A stretch of 17,614 nucleotides of DNA from an uncultured Oscillospiraceae bacterium. Its GTDB lineage: Bacteria; Bacillota; Clostridia; Oscillospirales; Oscillospiraceae. How positions within the stretch are numbered: the stretch's first letter is position 1; every line of letters starts with the position of its first letter. Location: contig CAKTOK010000034.1 in assembly GCA_934589835.1 (NCBI GenBank), positions 1 to 17,614 of the forward strand, read 5' to 3'. The notes below the pieces were generated by a model, which was not told where the DNA came from, did no database searches, and was given only the letters and a program-made list of their open reading frames with translations. Below are positions 10,823-17,278 of the stretch, one piece after another. The position numbers and the translations under genes are program-made.

Positions 10823-11635
10823 ATGTTCCACACACAAGTTGAAAACGGCGTCACCTTCCTGACCTCTGACACGCTGTCGGATGCCTCCCTGTGCCACGGC
10901 TTCTCCACCCGTCTGGGCGGCGTGTCCCCCGCGCCGTGGGACAGCCTGAATCTGGACGACCGGCGGGGCGACCCGCTGGACAACGTGCAGGAAAACTTCC
11001 GCCGGCTGTGCGCCGCGCTGGGCATGGACGCAGCCCGCGCCGTGCTGAGCCGTCAGGTCCACCGCGACGATGTGCGCGCCGTGACGGCGGCGGACTGCGG
11101 CAAGGGCCTGTGGGTCCCCCGGGACTACGACAGCGCGGACGCTCTGATCACCAACGTGCCGGACATCCCGCTGGTGGTATTCTCCGCCGACTGCAATGTG
11201 CTCCTGCTCCACGATCCGGCGGGCCGCGCCATCGGTGCGGTCCACGCGGGCTGGCGCGGCACCGCCGCCGGCATCGCCGCCAAAACGGTCCGCGCCATGA
11301 TCGCCGCCTACGGCTGCGATCCGGCGGATATTCGGGCCGCCGTCGGCCCCGCCATCGGCCAATGCTGCTTTGAAACGGACAGCGATGTGCCTCTGGCGCT
11401 GCGGGAAGCGCTGGGAGACGCGGCGGAGCCGTTTATGACGTGGAACGGCGCCAAATGGCACATCGACCTGAAGGCCGTCAACGCCCTGTGGCTGCGGCAG
11501 GCCGGCGTCACCCATATCGACGTGTGCGATCACTGCACCGCCTGCCGCCCCGACCTGTACTGGAGCCACCGGAAAATGGGGCTGCGGCGGGGCGAGCAGG
11601 CCGCGCTCATCGCCCTGCGGGAGGTGACGCCATGA
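10823..11635 (+). CDS. pgeF: Laccase-domain protein, PgeF/YlmD/YfiH family
   Basis: This is a 270-residue cytoplasmic protein of the multicopper-oxidase-fold family once called polyphenol oxidase. Members have been assigned purine nucleoside phosphorylase/adenosine deaminase activity or a role in correcting peptidoglycan precursors. The metal site residues are H80 (RQVHRDD), C124 (FSADCNVLLL) and H141 (VHAGWRGT), and the GPAIGQCCFE and late SHRKMGLRRGEQAALI motifs fit the family. The start at 10823 has a perfect AAGGAGG site. Its stop overlaps the next ATG (ATGA), so it is translationally coupled to the substrate-binding lipoprotein. Which of the reported activities applies cannot be decided here. 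Confidence 0.92.
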   Translation: MFHTQVENGVTFLTSDTLSDASLCHGFSTRLGGVSPAPWDSLNLDDRRGDPLDNVQENFRRLCAALGMDAARAVLSRQVHRDDVRAVTAADCGKGLWVPRDYDSADALITNVPDIPLVVFSADCNVLLLHDPAGRAIGAVHAGWRGTAAGIAAKTVRAMIAAYGCDPADIRAAVGPAIGQCCFETDSDVPLALREALGDAAEPFMTWNGAKWHIDLKAVNALWLRQAGVTHIDVCDHCTACRPDLYWSHRKMGLRRGEQAALIALREVTP

Positions 11636-13272
11636 GCGCCGGTATTCTGAAGCGGGCGCTGGCCTGTATGCTGCTGGCGGCGCTGTCTCTTTCCGCCGCC
11701 GGCTGCACCGACTGGGAGGAGCTGGCCGATCCGCTGGGCGAGCTGTCGGACTTCTACCGCGCGGAGAACGAGACGCCGGAGCCGGAGCCGCTGACCACCT
11801 TCACGCTGCCCTATTTCGCCGGAGAAAGTCTGGATCCTGTGACCACCACGGAGACCATCCAGTCGGCGGTGGGGGCCCTGCTGTATGAGAAGCTCTTCGA
11901 GCTGGATGAGCACTTCGCCCTGCACCCCTTGCTGGCGGAGAGCTGCACCTACGACGCGGCCAGCCGCACCTATACCCTGACGCTGCGAAGCGGCGTCACC
12001 TTTTCCGATGGCACGGCTCTGACGGCACGGGATGTGGCGGCCTCGCTGGAGCGGGCGCGGCTGTCCCAGCGCTATGCCGCGCGGCTGGCGGACGTATCCT
12101 CCCTTCGCGTGCAGGGCGACGCGGTGCTGATCGCCATGTCCACCGAGCTTGCCACGCTGGCGTGGCGGCTGGACATCCCCATTGTCAAGGCGGGCACCGA
12201 GGACCGCACTGCGCCGGTGGGCACCGGCCCCTACGTTTTCCACAAGTCCGGCAGCGGAGCATATCTGGAAAAAAATGACAACTGGTGGCAGGCGAAGGCC
12301 CTGCCGTTGGACCGGCTGGAGCTGCTGCACTGCAAGGATCGGGATACCATGCTCTACGCCTTCTCCTCCCGGGAATTGCAGCTCCTGCCGCTGGATCTCA
12401 CCGGCACCGGTGCGTCCGGCGTCTCCGGCAGCGGCGACTACACCGATGCGCCCACGGCGGTCATGCAGTTTCTGGGCTTCAACACCACCCGCGCGCCCTT
12501 TGACGACGCGGCCCTGCGGCAGGCCGTGAGCGCCGCCGTGGACCGGCAGGGTCTGGTGGACTCCTGCCTGCTGGGCCACGGGGCAGCGGCCCAGTTCCCT
12601 GTTTCCCCTGCCAGCGAGCGGTACCCCGCCGCGCTGGAAACGCCCTACGACCCGCTGGGGCTTCAGCAGCTGACCGCTGCGGAAGATCCTGCTGACGGCG
12701 GCGAAGGCACACCCGCCAACGGCGGCAGAAATGCCGGAAACACCAGTTATGACAAGGGCTTGCGGGATTCCTACGCAGGCGTCTCCGTGACGCTGCTGGT
12801 CAACGAGGAGAACTCCTTTAAGGTGGCCGCCGCGCAGGAGGTAGCCTATTCCCTGAGCCGCTGCGGCCTGACAGTGACGGTGGAGACCGCGCCGTGGGAG
12901 ACGTATCTCCAGCGGCTGGCGGACGGGGATTTCGACCTGTACTACGGCGAGTGCCGCCTGACGGCGGACTGGGATATTCTGGAGCTTGTCGGCACCGGCG
13001 GGGCCTTGAATTACGGCGGTTTTTCCGATGAGGAGACGGACCTCCTGCTGGCGGCCTGCCGCACGGCGGGCGAGGCGGAGCAGGAGACGGCGCTGACGGC
13101 GCTGTGGCGGGCGCTGCTGGAAAAAATACCCATTGCGCCCCTGTGCTTCAAGTCCGATTCCGTGCTGACCACCGCCGGCCTTGTCGAGGGGCTGGTGGCT
13201 ACGGAGACAGACCCGTTCTACTCGCTGGAGCAGTGGACTGTTCATTTAAGCGGCGGCAAATCGACGAAATAA
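11632..13272 (+). CDS. ABC transporter substrate-binding lipoprotein, oligopeptide (SBP_bac_5) family
   Basis: This 546-residue exported solute-binding protein begins MSAGILKRALACMLLAALSLSAAGC, with the lipidated Cys at 25. The class 5 binding fold is recognisable: an N-terminal DPVTTTETIQSAVGALLYEKLFE segment, the LRSGVTFSDGTALTARDVAASLERA block, APVGTGPYVF, then FNTTRAPFDDAALRQAVSAAVDR. Family members bind peptides, nickel or other ligands outside the cell and hand them to an ABC permease. No permease or ATPase gene is adjacent, so it is an orphan and its ligand is unknown. A Gly/Asn/Asp-rich low-complexity stretch around residues 350-370 is unusual for the family. The ATG overlaps the pgeF stop. 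Confidence 0.9.
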   Translation: MSAGILKRALACMLLAALSLSAAGCTDWEELADPLGELSDFYRAENETPEPEPLTTFTLPYFAGESLDPVTTTETIQSAVGALLYEKLFELDEHFALHPLLAESCTYDAASRTYTLTLRSGVTFSDGTALTARDVAASLERARLSQRYAARLADVSSLRVQGDAVLIAMSTELATLAWRLDIPIVKAGTEDRTAPVGTGPYVFHKSGSGAYLEKNDNWWQAKALPLDRLELLHCKDRDTMLYAFSSRELQLLPLDLTGTGASGVSGSGDYTDAPTAVMQFLGFNTTRAPFDDAALRQAVSAAVDRQGLVDSCLLGHGAAAQFPVSPASERYPAALETPYDPLGLQQLTAAEDPADGGEGTPANGGRNAGNTSYDKGLRDSYAGVSVTLLVNEENSFKVAAAQEVAYSLSRCGLTVTVETAPWETYLQRLADGDFDLYYGECRLTADWDILELVGTGGALNYGGFSDEETDLLLAACRTAGEAEQETALTALWRALLEKIPIAPLCFKSDSVLTTAGLVEGLVATETDPFYSLEQWTVHLSGGKSTK

Positions 13273-13384
13273 CGAAAATTTTACTTCCGGTTTATTTCCG
13301 GTTTTTCTTCCTGATTTGCTTCATGATGAAGTTCCTGATTTTGTCGAAAAGAGGCAAACCGGCGCGAAACCATTACAGCACGAC

Positions 13385-13420
13385 AACACGGCGCTCCGGC
13401 CATGGCCGGAGCGCCGTGTT
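13385..13420. terminator. Bidirectional terminator, 36-bp perfect palindrome
   Basis: The sequence is fully palindromic over 13385-13420, centred on CCATGG at 13400-13405, and is followed on the plus strand by TTTCTGTTGTCTGCGTTTTTT. It sits between the convergent SBP gene and lexA and can stop both. The upstream 13273-13384 stretch contains only short direct repeats (TTCCGGTTT twice, TTCCTGATTT twice). Confidence 0.8.
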
Positions 13421-13460
13421 TCTGTTGTCTGCGTTTTTTCGGCGCTGTCTGTGCGGCAGG

Positions 13461-14105
13461 TCAATACTGGCGGACGACAGCCGTGACCTTGCCCAAAATG
13501 GATGCCTCGCGGCCATCGATGGGGCTGTATGCCTCGTTCTCCGGCAGGAGCCACACCTCGCCGTTGCGGCGGGACAGGCGCTTCACCGTGGCCTCGTCGC
13601 CCAGCAGGGCCACCACGATCTCCCCGTTGTGGGCCACGGGCTGCTGGTGGACCACCACCAGATCGCCGGGCAGGATGCCGGCGTTCCGCATGGACTCGCC
13701 CCGCACCCGCAGGGCAAAATACTCCCCCTCGCGGCCGTTGGTGTCGAAGGTCAGGTAGTCCTCAATGCACTCCTGCGCCAGAATGGGGGCACCGGCCGCC
13801 ACCGTGCCCACAATGGGCACGCGGCCCGCCGGCAGCTCCGGCTCCGCCGGTGCAGGCGGGGCGGCGGGAGCCGGCGCAGACTGCGCCCCCTCCAGCGGGG
13901 CCAGCGTCAGGGCGCGGCCCTTGCCCGCGCCCTTGGTGAGCACGCCCAGCTCCTCCATGTGCTTCAGGTGGAAGTGGACCGTGGAGGGAGAGCGCAGGCC
14001 CACCGCCTCGCCGATCTCCCGCACGGAGGGCGGATAGCCCTGCCGCCGCGTGGTCTCCGCGATGAAATCGTAGATCTTCTGCTGCATTTTTGTCAGCTTT
14101 GCCAT
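13461..14105 (-). CDS. lexA: LexA repressor
   Basis: LexA represses the SOS regulon and cleaves itself when RecA filaments form. The 214-residue protein has an N-terminal winged helix-turn-helix (residues 1-65; PPSVREIGEAVGLRSPSTVHFHL at about 25-47). An Ala/Pro-rich linker (73-93) follows, and then the S24 peptidase domain. The cleavage bond is A104-G105 in TVAAGAP, the catalytic Ser is S138 (RGESMRNAG) and the Lys is K175 (EATVKRL). The start at 14105 (MAKLTKMQQ) is favoured over an upstream ATG at 14129 because of homology and an AAAGGGG site 9 nt upstream. A LexA box overlaps its promoter, indicating autoregulation. It is divergent from secG. Confidence 0.97.
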   Translation of the reverse strand: MAKLTKMQQKIYDFIAETTRRQGYPPSVREIGEAVGLRSPSTVHFHLKHMEELGVLTKGAGKGRALTLAPLEGAQSAPAPAAPPAPAEPELPAGRVPIVGTVAAGAPILAQECIEDYLTFDTNGREGEYFALRVRGESMRNAGILPGDLVVVHQQPVAHNGEIVVALLGDEATVKRLSRRNGEVWLLPENEAYSPIDGREASILGKVTAVVRQY

Positions 14106-14150
14106 GTGGGATCCCCTTTCTTCCGCCATGGTTTCGTTCTGCTTTGCTTT

Positions 14151-14179
14151 ATTTTACCACAGCGCGCCGCGGATTGCAA
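14151..14179 (-). promoter_or_regulatory. lexA promoter
   Basis: TTGCAA (14179-14174) and TAAAAT (14156-14151) lie on the minus strand with a 17-nt spacer ending TGG, giving an extended -10. The -35 is overlapped by the LexA box at 14176-14189. Confidence 0.8.
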
Positions 14180-14189
14180 CATTTGTTCT
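14176..14189. promoter_or_regulatory. LexA operator (SOS box)
   Basis: Read on the minus strand the site is AGAACAAATGTTGC, a good match to the Gram-positive box CGAAC-N4-GTTCG with imperfect outer bases. Binding would cover the lexA -35 and repress lexA. It lies about 45 bp from the secG -35, so an effect on secG is possible but not shown. Confidence 0.75.
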
Positions 14190-14232
14190 ATCTTTTTTCG
14201 GGCAAATTGGTGAAAAAATCCGCGGTTCCCTC

Positions 14233-14261
14233 TTGCATTGGGGCTTGTGTTGTGGTAAAAT
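14233..14261 (+). promoter_or_regulatory. secG promoter
   Basis: TTGCAT (14233-14238) and TAAAAT (14256-14261) have a 17-nt spacer ending TGTGG. This matches the lexA promoter's spacing and -10 hexamer on the opposite strand. The leader is about 50 nt. Confidence 0.8.
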
Positions 14262-14318
14262 CGTGTGTACTGTGAAATGTGTGCCCTGCGGCACGGAATA
14301 TATGTGGAGGTTCCCGCT

Positions 14319-14561
14319 ATGCTGATTTTCGTTACCATTTTGCAGCTTCTGGCTGCTTTGATCCTGATCGCCATCGTGCTGTTCCAGTCCGGCAAGAGCC
14401 AGGGCCTGTCCGGCGCCATCGGCGGCATTGCCGACAGCTACATGGCCAAGAGCAAGGCCAAGAGCATTGACGCCAAGCTGGCCAGGGCCACCAAGTGGGT
14501 GGGCGCCGTCTTTGTCGTGCTGACGCTGGTCATCAACTGCATGCTGGCTGCCGGTGTGTAA
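14319..14561 (+). CDS. secG: Preprotein translocase subunit SecG
   Basis: SecG is the small membrane subunit of the SecYEG channel. This 80-residue protein (MLIFVTILQLLAALILIAIVL at the start) has two membrane helices, at about 4-22 and 58-78. They are joined by the typical Gly-rich, basic loop LFQSGKSQGLSGAIGG then AKSKAKSIDAKL. The start at 14319 has GGAGG 8 nt upstream; an in-frame ATG at 14265 lacks such a site and falls just after the promoter -10. It is monocistronic, ending at the terminator at 14576-14610. In many Firmicutes secG precedes rnr and smpB; that pairing is absent here. Confidence 0.95.
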   Translation: MLIFVTILQLLAALILIAIVLFQSGKSQGLSGAIGGIADSYMAKSKAKSIDAKLARATKWVGAVFVVLTLVINCMLAAGV

Positions 14562-14575
14562 GAAAAGCGAATGTG

Positions 14576-14610
14576 AAATGAGTCCCGAAGCGATGCTTCG
14601 GGACTCATTT
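14576..14610 (+). terminator. Intrinsic terminator of secG
   Basis: A 16-bp perfect stem (14576-14591 with 14595-14610) has loop GAT and is followed by a T-run to 14614. It ends 8 nt before the stop of the convergent deacetylase gene and probably serves both strands to some degree. Confidence 0.88.
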
Positions 14611-14618
14611 TTTTGCTG

Positions 14619-15353
14619 TCAGCGGGCGCAGCGGTAGGTGACGCCTGCCTCCGGTGTGATACCCTTCAGGGCCAGCAGCTCCGCCACGGTGACGAAGACA
14701 TAGCCCTGCTCCTGCAGATGCGGCACGGCACGGAGCACGGCGTCCACCGTGTTCTGATAGCGGTCGTGGAGCAGGATGATGTCGCCGTCGGCGGCCTGCC
14801 GGTAGATGATGTCCACGATCCTGTCGGCATCCTTGCTTTTCCAGTCCTCGGTGTCCACGGACCAGTTGACCAGCGGCACGGTCAGGGCGGCGGCCTCGGC
14901 AGCGGAGCACAGGCCGTAGGGCGGGCGAACCCAATAGGTCCCCTCCCCCAGCAGCTCTTGCAGCAGGTCGTCGTTCCTTTGCAGGTCGGCCAGCGCCTGG
15001 GCGTAGGTGAGGGAATCCAGCTGAGCGTGGTCGTAGGAGTGATTTCCCACCTGATGGCCCTCGGCGGCCATGCGCGTGACGATGTCGGGATCCTTGACGG
15101 TCTGGCAGCCCACCACGAAGAAGGTGGCGCGTGCCCCGCAGGCGGCCAGCCCGTCCAGCAGGCGGGGCGTGCAGCGGGGCGAGGGGCCGTCGTCGAAGGT
15201 GAGGGCCACATATTTGGGGGCGGCGGGGTCGCTCTCCGCCGCGGCGGACAGCGCCGGCAGGGCGGCGTGAGGCGCGGCGGGGTCATAGGGGCGAGCGCAG
15301 GCGGCGCACAGCAGGCACAGCGCGGCCAGCGCGGCGCAGAAAAGTTGCTTCAT
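14619..15353 (-). CDS. Polysaccharide deacetylase (NodB domain) lipoprotein
   Basis: This 244-residue secreted enzyme likely removes acetyl groups from a cell-wall or other N-acetylated polysaccharide. The signal MKQLFCAALAALCLLCAAC gives a lipidated Cys at 19. The NodB domain covers about 47-235. Its motifs are TFDDGPS with D54/D55, HSYDH with metal ligands H105 and H109, RPPYG from R143, WSVDTEDW (D167) and LLHD with H196. All catalytic residues are present, so activity is expected; the substrate (peptidoglycan GlcNAc or MurNAc, or other) is unknown. The start at 15353 is supported by GGTGATC just upstream, which matches the downstream part of the anti-SD complement. It is convergent with secG and follows a long repeat-rich region. 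Confidence 0.93.
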   Translation of the reverse strand: MKQLFCAALAALCLLCAACARPYDPAAPHAALPALSAAAESDPAAPKYVALTFDDGPSPRCTPRLLDGLAACGARATFFVVGCQTVKDPDIVTRMAAEGHQVGNHSYDHAQLDSLTYAQALADLQRNDDLLQELLGEGTYWVRPPYGLCSAAEAAALTVPLVNWSVDTEDWKSKDADRIVDIIYRQAADGDIILLHDRYQNTVDAVLRAVPHLQEQGYVFVTVAELLALKGITPEAGVTYRCAR

Positions 15354-15976
15354 CCGATCACCGGTGGGAGTATATGCGGGAGCGGCGGGGGGTATGCCTC
15401 TTTCTTTATCGAAAGAAAGTGGCCAAAGAACGACGTAAGGGAAAGGGGAGGTTTCGCGCTGCGGGCGCGGGGCGCTTCCTTTATTGCCTCCGGCGGCCCC
15501 ATTTCTTTCAGCAGCGAAAGAAATGGGGGAAAGAACGCCGCCAAAAACCCATGGTTTTTGGATTTCCTTCCGCCGCTGGCCGCCGCGTTCTGATCCGTCC
15601 GAAATGTTGCATCGACTTCTTTCTCTGAGCGCTGCCGCTTTTGCTCTGAAATGTAGAACTGCACACTCCTACATTTTGCCGCATGAGCGGCAGCGGGGAT
15701 AGCCGCAGAAGCAATTCTACATTTAGAGAGGTTTACAACGAGCCAACAGCGCGAGGAACGCAAAAGAAGAAAACGCCATGTGCGGGGCGCGAGCGGATTT
15801 TCAAACCGCAGGTTTGAACGGCGTTTTTGCCCACTTTTGCCGACGGGGGCAAAAGTGGGTCGCGCCGGAGCGCGAAACCTCCCCTTACAGGCTGCGGCAG
15901 CCAAAAGTGACCCGTGCCCGCAGGCGCGGAACAGCCTCTGCGCCCGCAGACGCGGAATCCGCGGTGGGGAAAATGA
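15354..15976. repeat. Hairpin- and repeat-rich non-coding module
   Basis: I find no credible gene in this stretch. It holds many perfect inverted repeats. They are CTTTCTTT/AAAGAAAG (15400-15419), a 13-bp stem at 15497-15528, CCAAAAACC/GGTTTTTGG (15541-15561), TTCAAACC/GGTTTGAA (15800-15818) and a 12-bp stem at 15830-15859. A 17-nt long-range inverted pair, AGGGGAGGTTTCGCGCT, lies at 15444-15460 with its complement at 15869-15885. The first two hairpins share a module (TTTCTTT, loop, AAAGAAA, then AAAGAACG). Similar hairpin modules are, as I recall, common between genes in Oscillospirales genomes. A mobile miniature element is possible but no terminal duplication is evident. Confidence 0.7.
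15631..15724. repeat. Interleaved inverted repeats, pseudoknot-like
   Basis: GCTGCCGC (15631-15638) complements GCGGCAGC (15687-15694), and AAATGTAGAA (15649-15658) complements TTCTACATTT (15715-15724). The two pairings cross, giving pseudoknot order. A third copy, CTACATTT (15669-15676), offers an alternative local hairpin with 15649-15656, and GCCGC/GCGGC (15678-15691) offers another. No promoter was identified. Confidence 0.5.
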
Positions 15977-16009
15977 GACAAAGGCCACCGCTTCGCGGTG
16001 GCCTTTGTC
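15977..16009. terminator. Terminator of the zinc-ribbon operon
   Basis: A 15-bp perfect stem (15977-15991 with 15995-16009) has loop TTC. It lies 9 nt beyond the stop of the minus-strand gene ending at 16019. On the minus strand the following bases are TCATTTTCCC, a short U-tract. Confidence 0.75.
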
Positions 16010-16018
16010 GGTGTGATG

Positions 16019-16249
16019 TCATCCCAAGGGGAGATTGCGGTGGCGGCGGTCGAGGATCAGCTTCTTGCAGGCGGGGCAGTCCCACGCTTCCGCTTCCGCG
16101 CCGGCAAAACCGCCGGCGGCGGCGATGCAGCGCAGGTCCGTCTCGCCGGAGGCGGCGGGGTCCGGCTCCCACCAGATGTCGCTGCGGCGGCTGCGGAGCC
16201 AGCCTTTCTGCATTTCACCGCCGCAGTAGGGGCAGCGCAGGTTTTCCAT
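16019..16249 (-). CDS. Small zinc-ribbon protein, DUF6487-like
   Basis: This is a 76-residue protein starting MENLRCPYCGGEMQKGW. Two knuckles are visible, CPYC (C6, C9) and CPAC (C58, C61), which together can bind one zinc. The layout of CPYCGGEMxKG, a central WWEPD segment, then WDCPACKKLILD resembles the PF20097/DUF6487 family of small cytoplasmic proteins of unknown function; the family name is from memory. The start at 16249 is chosen because AAAGGAG lies 8 nt upstream; an in-frame ATG at 16279 overlaps the upstream gene. It begins 17 nt after the end of the upstream zinc-ribbon membrane protein, so the two form an operon. Confidence 0.85.
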   Translation of the reverse strand: MENLRCPYCGGEMQKGWLRSRRSDIWWEPDPAASGETDLRCIAAAGGFAGAEAEAWDCPACKKLILDRRHRNLPLG

Positions 16250-16266
16250 GGGATCGCTCCTTTCTG

Positions 16267-17088
16267 TCAGGTGAAGCACTCCGTCAGGTCTACGGAGATG
16301 ATGCCGCCGGTGCAGAGGATGTCGCCGTCGATGTCCTCCAGCACGTCGAATTGCAGGACAATGGCGGCAGCGCCGTCCTCGTCCAGCTGGGTGCGGTCGT
16401 AGGTAAAGGCCGTGGTATCGCCCTCCTCACGGAAGGACATGGGGTAGGCGCCGTGGCTGCTGCCGTTGCGGTACTCGGCGGTCAGCCAGGGCAGCAGCGC
16501 CTCCTGCGGCAGGCCCTCCACCGCGATGTCAATGGTATCATCGGCGATGCTGATCCCGGTGACGGTGACGCTGTGATCCAGCAGCGTGAAGCGATCGCCC
16601 AGCAAATAGTACTCATCCGTGGGCTGGATGGGAATGGCAGGCTCCTCGGCGGTGTCAACGGACCATTCCGGTTCCGGCGCAGGCTCGTGGTACCTGTCGA
16701 TGTGACAGGAGTTGAGGAAGGGGGGCAGCAGAACCAGCAGGGCAACGGCCACGCCGATCAGGCCGTCGCGCTGCTTCTTTCCCAGGTGCCGGAGCTTATC
16801 CAGCAGGCCCTGGGCGTCATCCCGCACGGCGGACCAGTCCCGATGGAAGCTGCGGACTCGGCCGCCGGGGCGGGTCTGGTCCTCGAAGCAGGTCTTCTGC
16901 TCGTAGCAGACCTTTTTGCCGCGGTGGGGCGGCACAGCGGCGGAGCGCGGGTCCAGATCGTGAACGGTGCCGTCAGCGTCTACCCGCTCGCGGCGGGGCG
17001 GGCGGTTGTAGGCGCCGCACTTGGGGCACAGGCCCTGCTTTTCATAGTCGTAGCTGCGGCCGCAGGCGCGGCAGCGGATGGCAGACAT
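16267..17088 (-). CDS. Zinc-ribbon membrane protein of unknown function
   Basis: This is a 273-residue protein. The N-terminus is a zinc ribbon: CRAC (C6, C9) and CPKC (C21, C24). A charged region (30-105) follows with two further Cys (C61, C67), then one membrane helix at about 109-126 (LIGVAVALLVLLPPFL). A C-terminal domain of about 145 residues is rich in Asp/Glu and beta-strand-like, and probably lies outside the cell. I do not recognise this domain. Similar ribbon-helix-sensor layouts occur in firmicute proteins of unknown role. The start at 17088 has GGAGGG 6 nt upstream and a promoter at 17122-17151. It leads the operon with the small DUF6487-like gene. Confidence 0.82.
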   Translation of the reverse strand: MSAIRCRACGRSYDYEKQGLCPKCGAYNRPPRRERVDADGTVHDLDPRSAAVPPHRGKKVCYEQKTCFEDQTRPGGRVRSFHRDWSAVRDDAQGLLDKLRHLGKKQRDGLIGVAVALLVLLPPFLNSCHIDRYHEPAPEPEWSVDTAEEPAIPIQPTDEYYLLGDRFTLLDHSVTVTGISIADDTIDIAVEGLPQEALLPWLTAEYRNGSSHGAYPMSFREEGDTTAFTYDRTQLDEDGAAAIVLQFDVLEDIDGDILCTGGIISVDLTECFT

Positions 17089-17121
17089 GGCGGTCCCTCC
17101 TTCACGGTAGTTGCTGGGTCT

Positions 17122-17151
17122 ATTATACAGGCAAGGCGGGGGTTTTGTCTA
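17122..17151 (-). promoter_or_regulatory. Promoter of the zinc-ribbon operon
   Basis: TAGACA (17151-17146) and TATAAT (17127-17122) have an 18-nt spacer on the minus strand, with TG immediately before the -10. Just upstream, an inverted pair AGGTTGCG (17160-17167) and CGCAACCT (17191-17198) could be a regulator site. Confidence 0.65.
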
Positions 17152-17216
17152 TCAACTTCAGGTTGCGGGGGAAATTTTTCGGGGGCGGCGCGCAACCTCA
17201 GGTTGGCAGGGCGCGA

Positions 17217-17262
17217 AAAAACGCCCTTTCCCATAGCAGCGGCCATGGGAAAGGGCGTTTTT
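17217..17262. terminator. Terminator of the rplQ operon
   Basis: An 18-bp perfect stem (17217-17234 with 17245-17262) has a 10-nt loop; the arms begin in A-runs and end in T-runs. It lies 16 nt downstream of the rplQ stop on the minus strand and can act in both directions. Confidence 0.88.
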
Positions 17263-17278
17263 GCAGCTTTGACTTCGC

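Noticed and set aside
11530..13245. Minus-strand open frame of 571 residues
   Set aside because: It is a shadow of the substrate-binding lipoprotein gene.
15400..15860. CRISPR array
   Set aside because: The repeats are inverted hairpins of differing sequence and irregular spacing, not regularly spaced direct repeats.
15350..15988. 212-residue minus-strand and overlapping plus-strand frames in the repeat region
   Set aside because: They run through hairpin repeats, have no ribosome site and show no family resemblance.
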